DNA of 64,000 bases. It comes from Croceicoccus marinus (lineage in GTDB: Bacteria > Pseudomonadota > Alphaproteobacteria > Sphingomonadales > Sphingomonadaceae). This document shows, piece by piece, positions 18,838-28,138 of this stretch; positions within the stretch are counted from its first letter, which is position 1; each line of letters opens with the position of its first letter. The translations under genes and the position numbers were made by a program. The stretch lies in the NCBI RefSeq assembly GCF_001661675.2, contig NZ_CP019602.1, positions 893,501 to 957,500 on the forward strand. Direction: 5' to 3'. The notes under the pieces were generated by a model. It ran no database searches and was not told the DNA's origin. It was given only the letters and a program-made list of their open reading frames with translations.

Positions 18838-20259
18838 ATGAAGTTTGCCGATCTCGGCCTATCCGACGAATTGCTGAAATCGGTCTCCACGGCCGGTTAC
18901 GATGAGCCGACTGCCATTCAGGCGCAGGCGATCCCGTCGGTCCTGATGATGCGCGACCTGATCGGGATCGCGCAGACCGGCACCGGCAAGACCGCCAGCT
19001 TCGTTCTGCCCATGATCGACATCCTGGCCCACGGCCGCCGGCGCGCGCGCATGCCGCGTTCGCTGATCCTGGAACCGACGCGCGAACTGGCCGCCCAGGT
19101 GGCTGAGAATTTCGAGAATTACGGATCGAACCACGATCTGAAGATGGCGCTGCTGATCGGCGGCGTGCAGATGGGCGACCAGGTCAAGGCGCTGGACGAA
19201 GGTGTCGACGTGCTGATCGCCACACCGGGCCGCCTGATGGATCTGTTCGAGCGGGGCAAGATCCTGCTGACCGGCTGCGACTTGCTGGTGATCGACGAGG
19301 CGGACCGCATGCTGGACATGGGGTTCATCCCGGATATTGAGCATATCTGCACCAAGCTGCCGACCAATCGCCAGACGCTGCTGTTTTCCGCGACCATGCC
19401 GCCGCCGATCAAGAAGCTGGCCGACAAGTTCCTCTCGAACCCCAAGACGATCGAGGTCAGCCGCGCGGCCAGCACGAACAAGGATATCGAGCAGTTCAAG
19501 ATCCGCACCTCTGCCAGGGCGAAGCGCGACGTGCTGCGCAAGTTGCTGGTCGAGGACAATGTCAGCACCGCCATCGTCTTTGCCAATCGCAAGACCACGG
19601 TGCGCGATCTGAACAAGAGCCTGCAGCGCGACGGTTTCAAGACCGGCGAGATCCATGGCGACATGGACCAGTCCTCGCGCCTGGCCGAGCTGGCGCTGTT
19701 CAAGGAAGGCAAGATCAACATCCTGTGCGCCAGCGACGTCGCCGCGCGCGGGCTGGACGTGAAGGGCGTCAGCCACGTCTTCAACTATGACACGCCGTGG
19801 CATCCCGACGACTATGTCCACCGCGTCGGCCGCACGGGCCGGGCGGGGGCCAAGGGGCGTGCCTTCACCTTCGTCACCGCCGAGGACGCCGAGGCGATTT
19901 CGAACGTCGAGAAGCTGACGGGCAACGAGATTCCGGTGTTCGACCTGGCCGAAAGCGAAGGGCAGGGCGAGGAGCGCGAGGAAAAGCGCGAGCGCAAGCC
20001 GCGCGCCGAGAAGCCCAAGCGCGAGGCGAAGCCCCGCCGGGAACGCGAACCCAGGCCCGAAAGCCGCGAGCGCGAGCCCAAGCCCGACGAAAGCCGCGAA
20101 AGCGAGCCGAAGCGCGAAGTTCGCGAGCGCGCACCCAGAAGCGAGAGCCGTAAGGAACCCGCACCGCGCCGCGACCGCCGCGATCACCGCGAAGAGCCGA
20201 GCAAGCCCGGCGAGTGGAATGGTCCGATCCCCGAATTCCTGGGATTCTCCGCGGGCTGA
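18838..20259 (+). CDS. DEAD-box RNA helicase with charged C-terminal tail
   Basis: ATP-dependent RNA unwinding in ribosome assembly or RNA decay. 473 aa. The Q motif precedes Walker A AQTGTGKT (about 44), PTRELAAQ, DEAD in VIDEADRMLDMGF (about 150), and SAT. Motifs V and VI follow in the second RecA fold (ASDVAARGLDVKGV, HRVGRTGRAG). The last 95 residues are an Arg/Glu/Pro/Lys-rich low-complexity tail, a likely RNA-binding or degradosome-contact extension. Closest to the RhlE group by motif spacing; I do not assign a symbol. Confidence 0.92.
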   Translation: MKFADLGLSDELLKSVSTAGYDEPTAIQAQAIPSVLMMRDLIGIAQTGTGKTASFVLPMIDILAHGRRRARMPRSLILEPTRELAAQVAENFENYGSNHDLKMALLIGGVQMGDQVKALDEGVDVLIATPGRLMDLFERGKILLTGCDLLVIDEADRMLDMGFIPDIEHICTKLPTNRQTLLFSATMPPPIKKLADKFLSNPKTIEVSRAASTNKDIEQFKIRTSARAKRDVLRKLLVEDNVSTAIVFANRKTTVRDLNKSLQRDGFKTGEIHGDMDQSSRLAELALFKEGKINILCASDVAARGLDVKGVSHVFNYDTPWHPDDYVHRVGRTGRAGAKGRAFTFVTAEDAEAISNVEKLTGNEIPVFDLAESEGQGEEREEKRERKPRAEKPKREAKPRREREPRPESREREPKPDESRESEPKREVRERAPRSESRKEPAPRRDRRDHREEPSKPGEWNGPIPEFLGFSAG

Positions 20260-20282
20260 AGGGCCGGATCCGGGGCCCGCTG

Positions 20283-22607
20283 CTAGTCGGCGGGCCTTAC
20301 GAAGCTGTCTAGCAGGCGCTTGTTGCCGGCTTGCTCGAACTCGATCTCGAGCTTGTTGCCTTCCTGCCCCATCACCTGGCCATAGCCGAACTTGTCGTGG
20401 AAGACGCGCTGTCCAATGGCGATGTCGGTCCGCGGTTTGGCGGCAAAGCTGGCGGCGCTGCGCCCCGCCTCGACAATGCGCTTGGGCGCGGGATCGTATT
20501 GCCCCTGCGAAGCCCGGCGGAAGCCAGGCCCGCGTGTCATGGTGCGTGACGGCTGCGTGGCCGCGACATGCGCGAACGGGTCGTCCCGCTCGCTGAAGCT
20601 GGCGCGCCATAGCGATGCGCCGCCGGTCATGGTCGTTTCCATCTCGATCATGTCCTCGGGCAGCTCCTCGACGAAGCGGGACGGGATCGCGCTGGTCCAC
20701 TGGCCATAGATGCGGCGATTGGCGGCATGCAGGATGGTGCACCGCTTGCGGGCCCGCGTGATCGCCACATAGGCAAGCCTGCGCTCTTCCTCCAGCGACT
20801 TCAATCCGCCCTCGTCTAGCGAACGCTGCGACGGGAACACGCCTTCTTCCCAGCCGGGGAGGAAGACATGGTCGAACTCCAGGCCCTTGGCGGCATGCAT
20901 CGTCATGATCGTGATGGTGTCGGCGTCGTCCGCCGAATCGTTGTCCATCACCAGGCTGACATGCTCCAAAAACGCGCCCAGCGTTTCGTATTCCTCCATC
21001 GCCCGCGCAAGTTCGGACAGGTTTTCTAGCCGCCCGGCGGCCTCGGCGCTCTTTTCCGCCTGCAGCGCCTCGGTGTAGCCGCTTTCGTCCAGCACCATGC
21101 GCGCGAGTTCGGCGGGGGCCAGCGTCTTCGCTTCCTCGCGCCAGCGCGCGAAACTGCGCATCAGGTCGACGACCGTATTGCGCGCGCGCGGCGGCAATTC
21201 GTCGGTATCGCAAATGTCGAGCGCGGCTGCGGCCAGCGGCATGTTCGCCTGCCGCGCATGGCGGTGCAGCTTTTCCAGCGTCTTCTGGCCCAGCCCGCGC
21301 TTGGGCGTATTGTAGATCCGCTCGAAGGCGAGGTCGTCCGACGGCTGCGCGATGACCCGCAGATAGGCCAGCGCATCGCGGATCTCCGCACGTTCGTAGA
21401 AGCGGAAGCCGCCCACGATGCGATAGTTCAGCCCGATCTGGATGAACCGGTCCTCGAACTCGCGGGTCTGGAACTGCGCGCGAACCAGGATCGCGGCATT
21501 GGCCAGCTTTATGCCGTCGCGCATCAGCGTCTCGGCATCTTCGCCCACGCGGCGCGCTTCTTCCGGACCGTCCCAGACGCCGATCACGCGCAGCTTCTCG
21601 CCCTCGGGCTTCTCGGTCCACAGCGTCTTGCCAAGCCGCTCGCTGTTTGCGCCGATCAGGGTCGATGCGGCGGCCAGGATCTGCGGCGTGGAGCGATAGT
21701 TCTGTTCCAGCTTGATGATCGTCGCGCCGGGAAAATCGCGTTCGAAGCGAAGGATATTGGCGACCTCCGCCCCGCGCCAGGAATAGATCGACTGGTCGTC
21801 GTCGCCCACCACGCAGATATTGTGGCCTGCATCGCCCTTCACCTCGGCCAGCAGCCGCAGCCAGAGGTACTGGACGGTGTTGGTGTCTTGGTATTCGTCC
21901 ACCATGATATATTTGAAGCGGCGGCGATATTCGGCCTGCACGTCGCCATGCGCCTTGAGGATCGTCACCATGTGCAGCAGCAGATCGCCGAAGTCGCAGG
22001 CGTTCAGCGCCTTCAGCCGGTCCTGGTAGAGCCGGTACATCTGCTCGCCCCGGCCATTGGCATAGGCCTCGTTCTCGGCTGCATCCAGCTCGCCGGGAAG
22101 CAGGCCGCGGTTCTTCCAGCGATCGATCAGCCCGGCCAGCTGCCGGGCTGGCCAGCGCTTTTCATCCAGGTCGTTGGCCACGATCAGCTGCTTCAGCAGG
22201 CGGATCTGGTCGTCGGTATCGATGATCGTGTAATTGGACTGCAGGCCGACTAGTTCGGCATGCTTGCGCAGCATCCGGGCTGCGATGGCGTGGAACGTGC
22301 CAAGCCACGGCATGCCTTCGACCGCGGGGCCGATCAGCCCGCCGACCCTCTCGCGCATCTCGCGCGCGGCCTTGTTGGTGAAGGTGACGCACAGGATCTC
22401 GCTCGGCCATGCGCGCCGGCTGGCGACCAGATGCGCCAGACGGGCGGTCAGCGCCGCCGTCTTGCCGGTGCCCGCGCCCGCGAGCATCAGCACCGGTCCC
22501 TCGGTCGTCAGCACCGCCTCGCGCTGGGGGGCGTTGAGAGACTCCAGCCAAGGCTCCCGGGCATGGGTGAGGGCGGAGCGGGGCGGAGTAAGTGCGCTGT
22601 CGGACAT
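20283..22607 (-). CDS. uvrD: ATP-dependent DNA helicase UvrD/PcrA
   Basis: SF1A 3'-5' DNA helicase for nucleotide excision and mismatch repair. 774 aa. Motif I LAGAGTGKT (about 42), Ia VTFTNKAAREMRER, II VDEYQDTN, III GDDDQSIYSWRGA, IV NYRS, V TIMTMHAAKGLEFDHVF and VI VAITRARK are all present. The C-terminal region has the FGYGQV segment typical of the UvrD/PcrA RNAP-binding Tudor-like domain. It converges with the RNA helicase gene, 23 bp between stops. Confidence 0.95.
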   Translation of the reverse strand: MSDSALTPPRSALTHAREPWLESLNAPQREAVLTTEGPVLMLAGAGTGKTAALTARLAHLVASRRAWPSEILCVTFTNKAAREMRERVGGLIGPAVEGMPWLGTFHAIAARMLRKHAELVGLQSNYTIIDTDDQIRLLKQLIVANDLDEKRWPARQLAGLIDRWKNRGLLPGELDAAENEAYANGRGEQMYRLYQDRLKALNACDFGDLLLHMVTILKAHGDVQAEYRRRFKYIMVDEYQDTNTVQYLWLRLLAEVKGDAGHNICVVGDDDQSIYSWRGAEVANILRFERDFPGATIIKLEQNYRSTPQILAAASTLIGANSERLGKTLWTEKPEGEKLRVIGVWDGPEEARRVGEDAETLMRDGIKLANAAILVRAQFQTREFEDRFIQIGLNYRIVGGFRFYERAEIRDALAYLRVIAQPSDDLAFERIYNTPKRGLGQKTLEKLHRHARQANMPLAAAALDICDTDELPPRARNTVVDLMRSFARWREEAKTLAPAELARMVLDESGYTEALQAEKSAEAAGRLENLSELARAMEEYETLGAFLEHVSLVMDNDSADDADTITIMTMHAAKGLEFDHVFLPGWEEGVFPSQRSLDEGGLKSLEEERRLAYVAITRARKRCTILHAANRRIYGQWTSAIPSRFVEELPEDMIEMETTMTGGASLWRASFSERDDPFAHVAATQPSRTMTRGPGFRRASQGQYDPAPKRIVEAGRSAASFAAKPRTDIAIGQRVFHDKFGYGQVMGQEGNKLEIEFEQAGNKRLLDSFVRPAD

Positions 22608-22742
22608 TGCGAACAGTTAGGGAACGCAGCCGCCCGGCGCAAGCCGCCCGGCGGGGCATATCTGGCCGGCCCCGGAACGTTTTGCCCCGCGCAATCGTAG
22701 ACAAGGCGAGGAAAGAGGAATTCCAACCAAAGGAGAAACCTC

Positions 22743-23315
22743 ATGCGACGACTACTTATTACCGGCGCAGCCCTGATGCTGGGCGCCGCACCGGTCGCCA
22801 TCCACGCACAGGACATGGCCCCGCAGATGACGGCCATGCAGCAATCCCAGTACGATAGCTGGCCCGCCGAGCGGCAGGCCGAATTCATGGGCTGGCCGAC
22901 CGAATACCAGACCTATTACTGGACCCTGACGCCGACGCAGCAAGAAGCGTACTGGATGCTCAGCGTCGATCAGCGTTCGCAGATCGCAACGATGACGCCG
23001 ATGCAGCAGCAGCAGACCTGGACTGCGATCGAGTCGCAACTTTCGTCGAGCCCGCCGGCGACCACGAGCGGGATGACCGGCACGACGCAGTCATCGAACT
23101 CCAACATGGTTATGCGTAGCAATCCTGTCGTCCAAGACGCTCCGCCCCCGCATCAGGGCGAATATCCGCTATGCACCGATGGCCGAACGAATAATTGCAT
23201 CAACCCGCGCGAAGCCGGCAAGAATTACGGCAATGTTCCGTTGGACCACTGGCCGGGTCAGCCCGCCAGCCAGATGAGCGCGCAGGAAAAGATGCAGTCC
23301 GATTCGAATATGTAA
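22743..23315 (+). CDS. Exported Gln/Met/Trp-rich hypothetical protein
   Basis: 190 aa with a Sec signal peptide (MRRLLITGAALMLGAAPVAIHAQ) and a strong AAGGAG ribosome-binding site. The mature part has a repeat-like WPAER/WPTEY/WTLTPTQ/WMLSVDQR pattern spaced about 12-15 residues, then a Ser/Thr/Pro linker. The C-terminal segment has CTDGRTNNCINPREAGKNYGNVPLDHWPG with one cysteine pair. I know similar proteins only as conserved hypotheticals of sphingomonads. Function unknown; envelope location is likely. Confidence 0.75.
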   Translation: MRRLLITGAALMLGAAPVAIHAQDMAPQMTAMQQSQYDSWPAERQAEFMGWPTEYQTYYWTLTPTQQEAYWMLSVDQRSQIATMTPMQQQQTWTAIESQLSSSPPATTSGMTGTTQSSNSNMVMRSNPVVQDAPPPHQGEYPLCTDGRTNNCINPREAGKNYGNVPLDHWPGQPASQMSAQEKMQSDSNM

Positions 23316-23360
23316 GAATTTGTTCGTCCGCTCGCTTTACGGCGAAAGTGCGAACCAAAG

Positions 23361-23404
23361 GAAGGGATGGCCCGCTTTTCGCGCGGCCATCCCTTCTGCT
23401 TTTC
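23361..23404. terminator. Bidirectional terminator
   Basis: A 12-bp perfect stem GAAGGGATGGCC/GGCCATCCCTTC with a 12-nt loop. A short T-rich run (CTGCTTTTC) follows on the plus strand. It sits between the exported protein gene and the convergent rsmD and can serve both. Confidence 0.75.
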
Positions 23405-23972
23405 AAGCCGTCTTGCGAAGCAGGTGCAGCCGCGCCTTGCCGCTGTCGCGCACGGCTTCGGCGATGAAGCCCTTTACCGCGACATCCTCATCCCTCGATG
23501 TCTCGATGCTGATCCAGGTGGCCGGTTCGATCCAGCCCAGCCGGTCCAGCCGGTCCAGAGCAACCGCGCCTGCGCCCGTGCCATAGGGCGGATCCATCAG
23601 GATCAAGTCGGGCGCATTTTCGGTCCGCGCAAGCGACAAGACCGATCCAGCCCGCACATCGCAGCGCTGCTGCGCGCCGAGCGACGCGATATTCGCGCGC
23701 AAGACCCGGATCGCCGCGGGATCCTGTTCGACGAACAGCGCCCGCGCAGCGCCGCGCGACAATGCCTCCAGCCCCGGCGCCCCCGAACCGGCAAAGAGAT
23801 CGGCGACGAAAAGACCCTCGAAACTGCCGAGGCGGCTGACAAGCATCGAGAACAGCGCCTCGCGCGTGCGGTCGGCGGTCGGGCGCGTCGCATCGCCTTC
23901 GGGAGCGACGAGGCGGCGACCACGCCACTCGCCCGCGATGATGCGCAGGCCGGTCGGCTTGCCGGGCTTCAC
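23403..23972 (-). CDS. rsmD: 16S rRNA (guanine-966-N2)-methyltransferase RsmD
   Basis: Methylates G966 of 16S rRNA in the assembled small subunit. 189 aa from a GTG at 23972 (KPGKPTGLRIIAGEWRGR). The Rossmann methyltransferase fold shows the SAM loop VADLFAGSGAPGLEALSRG and catalytic motif LMDPPYG. The GTG overlaps the upstream pseudouridine synthase stop (GTGA), so the two rRNA-modification genes are coupled. Confidence 0.92.
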   Translation of the reverse strand: MKPGKPTGLRIIAGEWRGRRLVAPEGDATRPTADRTREALFSMLVSRLGSFEGLFVADLFAGSGAPGLEALSRGAARALFVEQDPAAIRVLRANIASLGAQQRCDVRAGSVLSLARTENAPDLILMDPPYGTGAGAVALDRLDRLGWIEPATWISIETSRDEDVAVKGFIAEAVRDSGKARLHLLRKTA

Positions 23973-24925
23973 GCGCTCTTGTCCGCCTTCAGCGACTTGC
24001 GCAGCCGCTCGACGTCCTTTTGCGGCACTTCCGCCGCCTGGCCGCGCGGCAGGTCGCCCAGCACGAACGGTCCATAGGCAAGCCGCAGCAGGCGCGATAC
24101 CTTCAGCCCAAGATGCTCCAGCACGCGGCGCACCTCGCGGTTCTTGCCCTCGGTCAGCGTCAGCTCTATCCATTGGTTGCGGCCGGTCCGCCGCTCCATG
24201 TTGGCGTCGATCTGGCCATAGCGGACGCCGTCTATCTCGATCCCGTCCATCAGATCTTCCAGCTGCGCCTGCGTGATGTCGCCGAAGGTCCGCGCGCGAT
24301 AGGTGCGCGGCACGCCGGTCGCGGGCAGTTCCAGCGCGCGCTTCAGCTCGCCATCATTGGTCAGCAGCAACAGCCCCTCGGTATTGAGGTCGAGCCGGCC
24401 CACCGGCATCAGCCGCGGCACGCCCGGCGGCACCGCATTGCGCAAGGCGGTATAAATCGTGGGACGACCGGCGGGATCGCGCTCTGCAGTCAGCAGGCCT
24501 TGCGGCTTATGGAAGCAGAACAGGCGCGCCTGCTCGGGGGCGGCGACGAGCTTGCCGTCGACCGTCACGCCCTTGAGGCTGGTCAGCACGGTCGCGGGCG
24601 TGTCCAGCACCTCTCCGTCGATCGCGACACGCCCCTCGGCGATCATGCGCTCCACCTCGCGGCGCGAGGCGATGCCTGCTCGGGCGAGCAGCTTGGCGAT
24701 ACGGTCGCTGTCGCGCCTTGGCAGGTCGGGCGATGGCTCCGTCGGGCCCTTGGTCCGCGCACTTGCAGGCTTGCCCGACGGACGGCGCACGCCGGTCCTG
24801 CCGCCTACTCGATCGCGGGCGGGTCGGTTATTGCGGGAAGGGGGGCGCTTGTCGCCGGTCAAATCGCTTCGCCTGTCATTGGTACGCGGGACATCATGTC
24901 CGTTCAGGGGCGCGCCATGCGCCAT
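23969..24925 (-). CDS. rRNA pseudouridine synthase (RsuA/RluB family)
   Basis: Isomerises uridine in rRNA. 318 aa from the ATG at 24925, chosen because upstream codons in frame only translate the 21-bp repeats. A 70-residue basic, disordered N-terminus precedes an S4 RNA-binding domain (RIAKLLARAGIASRREVERMI). The catalytic domain has GRLDLNTEGLLLLTNDGE with the nucleophilic Asp. The ending EGKNREVRRVLEHLGLKVSRLLR is family-typical. RluB is most likely by architecture, but RluE/RluF-type specificity cannot be excluded. Confidence 0.9.
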   Translation of the reverse strand: MAHGAPLNGHDVPRTNDRRSDLTGDKRPPSRNNRPARDRVGGRTGVRRPSGKPASARTKGPTEPSPDLPRRDSDRIAKLLARAGIASRREVERMIAEGRVAIDGEVLDTPATVLTSLKGVTVDGKLVAAPEQARLFCFHKPQGLLTAERDPAGRPTIYTALRNAVPPGVPRLMPVGRLDLNTEGLLLLTNDGELKRALELPATGVPRTYRARTFGDITQAQLEDLMDGIEIDGVRYGQIDANMERRTGRNQWIELTLTEGKNREVRRVLEHLGLKVSRLLRLAYGPFVLGDLPRGQAAEVPQKDVERLRKSLKADKSA

Positions 24926-24939
24926 CGCGCAGCTTCGCG

Positions 24940-24974
24940 CAAGTCGGGTGACACGCTCGCCAAGTCGGGTGACA
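24940..24974 (+). repeat. 14-bp direct repeat at 21-bp spacing
   Basis: CAAGTCGGGTGACA occurs at 24940-24953 and again at 24961-24974, two helical turns apart. It lies in the gap between the divergent pseudouridine synthase and ampG genes. It could be an operator or remnant coding repeat. Confidence 0.6.
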
Positions 24975-25041
24975 AGCAGGCAGCGGTGATTGCGCGCGGG
25001 TCGCAATGGGCCTTACACCCGGCCCGATTGAAGGAGAGCGG

Positions 25042-26796
25042 ATGAGCAGCACACCCGTAACCGGCGACGCCACTGGCGCGGCACCCAGCGAGAGCGAGAC
25101 TGCCCCGGCAAGGAAGAAGCCCGGCTGGCGGGCGCTGGCTGCCGCTCTGAAGAACCGCAAGACCGTCTATATGCTGCTGTTCGGCTTCGCCTCGGGCCTG
25201 CCCTATACGCTGCTGCTCTCGACGCTGTATGCGTGGATGAGCGATACGGCGATCGACCTTGAAACGATGGGCGTGTTCTCGCTGATCGGCCTTACCTATG
25301 CCTTCAAGTTCCTGTGGTCGCCGCTGCTGGACCAGGTCGATCTGCCCGGCCTCAAGCGGCTCGGGCACCGCAAGCAGTGGATCGTGACCGCGCAGTTCCT
25401 GCTGGGCGGCGTGCTGCTGGTCGTCTCCCGGCTCGATCCGGCGGGGGCCATCGGCGTGCTGTCGCTGATGGCGGCCGTGGGGGCATTCGCGGGCGCGACG
25501 CAGGACGTGGTGATGGATGCCTGGCGCGTCGATGTCGCCGACCACGAGGCGACCATCGATATCCTGTCAACCGTGTACCAGCTGGGCTGGCGCACCGCGG
25601 TGCTGGTCGGCGGCGCGCTGGCGCTGGTGATCGCGGACCGTACCGACTGGCCCACGGTCTATGCGATCATGGGCGTGCTGATGCTCGCCATCGCCGCCGC
25701 AGCCATCTTCGCGCCCGAGGCGGAGCAGTCCGTCGCCTCGATCGCGGCGGACGACGAGGCGCTGCGCGAATTGCGCGACGCCGGGCAATTGCACCCCCGC
25801 GTGCGCGGCTGGGCATTGTCCATCGTGGGCGTGCTTTGGGGCTGGGCGCTGATCACGGTCGGCGTATTCATGTTCCGCTCGCTCAGCTCGAACCCCGATG
25901 CGCGGCCCGATTCGGTAGAATTCATCACCGGCATGGGACCGATCATCGTGATCGCGACGGTGGTCGTGCCGGTCATCATCGCGGCAGTTCTGGAAAACTG
26001 GCGGCGCAAGGGTCGCTATACCCTTAGCACCCAAGCGGCGAAGCAGGGCGTGTGGGACGGTTTCGTCGACCATGGCTATCGCGCGCTGATCCTGCCGCTG
26101 ACCGAATTCGTGGGCCGGCTCGGCTGGGCGGTGATCATCGTGCTGACGCTTGTGCTGTCCTATCGCTTTACCGACACGGTATGGGGCAGCTTCGCCTATC
26201 CGTTCTACCTGGGCGAACTGCAGTACACCAAGGACGAGGTCGCGATCGCGTCCAAGGGTTTCGGCGTCGGCGCGCTGATGTTCGGCATCATGCTGGGCGG
26301 CGCGCTGTTCAGCTTCATCGGACGGATGGCGGTGCTGTTCATCGGGGCGCTGACCGCAGCGCTGTCGAACCTGCTTTATGCCGATCTGGCGCTGGGCGGC
26401 ACCTATATGGAGCTGGTGTCGACCTACACCGGCTTCACCACGCTGGTCGAATGGCTGGGCGGCGATTTGCGGCTGGCCAAGCTGATGATGGCCATCGCGG
26501 GCGAGAATGTGGCCGGCGGCCTCGCAGGCGCGGCGCTGGTGGCCTATCTGTCGTCGATCACGGCCAAGGGATATTCGGCGGTGCAATATGCGCTGCTGTC
26601 TTCGCTTACCTTCCTGATCGGCACGCTGGGACGCGGCGCGCTGGGCCAGATGATCGACGAGGATGGCTATTACCCGGTATTCATCCTGACCACTGCGCTG
26701 GGCATGATCGCGGTGGCGGCCTGCATCGTCGAATGGATCCGCCAGGCGCGTCTTGGCCGCCGCGCAGGCGTGGTCGCACCGGAAGCGGGCGGCTAG
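25042..26796 (+). CDS. ampG: AmpG-family muropeptide MFS transporter
   Basis: Inner-membrane permease importing anhydro-muropeptides for cell wall recycling. 584 aa from the ATG at 25042, which has an AAGGAG site. A cytoplasmic 40-residue Ala/Pro/Lys tail precedes the first helix (MLLFGFASGLPYTLLLSTL). Family motifs include FKFLWSPLLDQ, HRKQW and GATQDVVMDAWRVD. It is longer than E. coli AmpG (491 aa) because of a charged linker and extra helices in the middle (about 220-310). A role in beta-lactamase induction, known elsewhere, is not implied by the neighbours. Confidence 0.85.
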   Translation: MSSTPVTGDATGAAPSESETAPARKKPGWRALAAALKNRKTVYMLLFGFASGLPYTLLLSTLYAWMSDTAIDLETMGVFSLIGLTYAFKFLWSPLLDQVDLPGLKRLGHRKQWIVTAQFLLGGVLLVVSRLDPAGAIGVLSLMAAVGAFAGATQDVVMDAWRVDVADHEATIDILSTVYQLGWRTAVLVGGALALVIADRTDWPTVYAIMGVLMLAIAAAAIFAPEAEQSVASIAADDEALRELRDAGQLHPRVRGWALSIVGVLWGWALITVGVFMFRSLSSNPDARPDSVEFITGMGPIIVIATVVVPVIIAAVLENWRRKGRYTLSTQAAKQGVWDGFVDHGYRALILPLTEFVGRLGWAVIIVLTLVLSYRFTDTVWGSFAYPFYLGELQYTKDEVAIASKGFGVGALMFGIMLGGALFSFIGRMAVLFIGALTAALSNLLYADLALGGTYMELVSTYTGFTTLVEWLGGDLRLAKLMMAIAGENVAGGLAGAALVAYLSSITAKGYSAVQYALLSSLTFLIGTLGRGALGQMIDEDGYYPVFILTTALGMIAVAACIVEWIRQARLGRRAGVVAPEAGG

Positions 26797-28115
26797 TCCG
26801 GCAGTTCCCGATTGGCGCGCAACACCATGCCCGCAAGATAGAGCGAGCCGCAGATCAGGATCGGCCCGTCGGTCCCGCGAAGCCGCTCCAGCGCATCCAC
26901 GACCGATGGGGCGGTGCCGGACGCGGCGCCGAGCTCGCCCGCGACCCCGGCGAGCAGTTCCGGCGGATGGCAGGCATGGCCCGCGATCGGCACGGCTGTC
27001 AGGCTGGCGAGAAAAGGAGCGATCGGGCCCAGGAACCCGCGCGCGTCCTTGTTGTCCAGCATAGCGCAGATCGCATGCACCGGGCCGTCAAGCCCCGCCA
27101 GATAGGCAGCCAGAACCCGCGCCGCATCGGGATTGTGCCCGCCATCGAGCAGCAGCGGGGAGGGCGCCGCAAGCGCTGAAAGCGGACCTTCCGACAGCCA
27201 TTGCAGCCGCGCGGGCCAGCGCGCTTCCCTGATGCCCCGGGCCATTGCCGCATCGCTGACCGAAATCCTGTCCTGATGGCGCAGCATGGCGACGGCCAGC
27301 GCCGCATTGTATGCCTGGTGCGCGCCCGGAAGGGCGGGCAGGGGCAGGATCAGCTCGCCATGCCGGTCGCGGTACTGGATCGCATCGCCTGCAGCCGCAT
27401 GCCAGTCATGGCCGCGCCGGTGCAGCGGACAGCCCCTGCTGGCGGCGATGGCGGCAATCGCGTCCTCTGCTTCCGGTGCATAGGCCTGCGTGACAAGCGG
27501 CACTCCGGGCTTTGCGATCCCCGCTTTCTCGAACGCGATGCGGGCGAGGGGATGGACAGGTGCGCTGTCGTCGGGGGCCAGCAGGAAACGTTCGTGATCC
27601 ATGCCCAGGGTCGCGATGCCGCAGACCGCGGGGTGCTCCAGCACGTTCGAGGCATCGAACCGTCCGCCCAGACCGACCTCTATCACGCAGGCGTCGGCGG
27701 GGGTGCGGCTGAACGCCAGGAACGCCGCGGCGGTGGTGACCTCGAAAAAGCTGGCGCCGACATCCTCACCCGCGTCCAGCACTTCGGCGAGCAGTCCGGC
27801 GAGTTCCGCGTCGGAAATCAGCTCGCCCGCCAACCGGATCCGCTCGTTATACCGGACAAGATGCGGGCTGGTGAACTGGTGGACCCGCTTGCCATCTGCT
27901 TCCAGCATGAAGCGCAGGAACGCGCTGGTCGAACCTTTGCCGTTGGTGCCCGCGATGTGGAACACGGGCGGCATCGATTGGTGCGGATTGCCCAGACGGT
28001 CCAGCAGGGCGCGAATAGCGTCCAGCCCAAGCCGCCCCTGCGGCAGCGACAGCGCCTCAAGCCGGTCGAGCTGCGCCTGCACGCGCGGATCGTCTGACAC
28101 GGCGAAATCACGCAT
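26793..28115 (-). CDS. folC: Bifunctional folylpolyglutamate/dihydrofolate synthase
   Basis: Adds glutamate to dihydropteroate and to folates. 440 aa of the Mur-ligase fold. ATP loop HIAGTNGKGSTSAFLRFMLE (about 53-72), SPHLVRYNERIR and IEVGLGGRFDASN are classic FolC signatures. The C-terminal Mur ligase domain has LLLDGGHNPDAARVL. It ends the leftward trp-accD run, 23 bp after accD, an alphaproteobacterial arrangement. Its stop overlaps the convergent ampG stop by 4 bp. Confidence 0.95.
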   Translation of the reverse strand: MRDFAVSDDPRVQAQLDRLEALSLPQGRLGLDAIRALLDRLGNPHQSMPPVFHIAGTNGKGSTSAFLRFMLEADGKRVHQFTSPHLVRYNERIRLAGELISDAELAGLLAEVLDAGEDVGASFFEVTTAAAFLAFSRTPADACVIEVGLGGRFDASNVLEHPAVCGIATLGMDHERFLLAPDDSAPVHPLARIAFEKAGIAKPGVPLVTQAYAPEAEDAIAAIAASRGCPLHRRGHDWHAAAGDAIQYRDRHGELILPLPALPGAHQAYNAALAVAMLRHQDRISVSDAAMARGIREARWPARLQWLSEGPLSALAAPSPLLLDGGHNPDAARVLAAYLAGLDGPVHAICAMLDNKDARGFLGPIAPFLASLTAVPIAGHACHPPELLAGVAGELGAASGTAPSVVDALERLRGTDGPILICGSLYLAGMVLRANRELPD

Positions 28116-28138
28116 GCTGGGCGCCGCTACAGCCGGCG

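Noticed and set aside
18859..21621. Very long minus-strand open frame (920 codons) across the RNA helicase and uvrD
   Set aside because: It is antisense to the helicase and out of frame in uvrD, is Arg/Gly/Ala/His-rich and has no motifs. It results from GC-rich codon bias.
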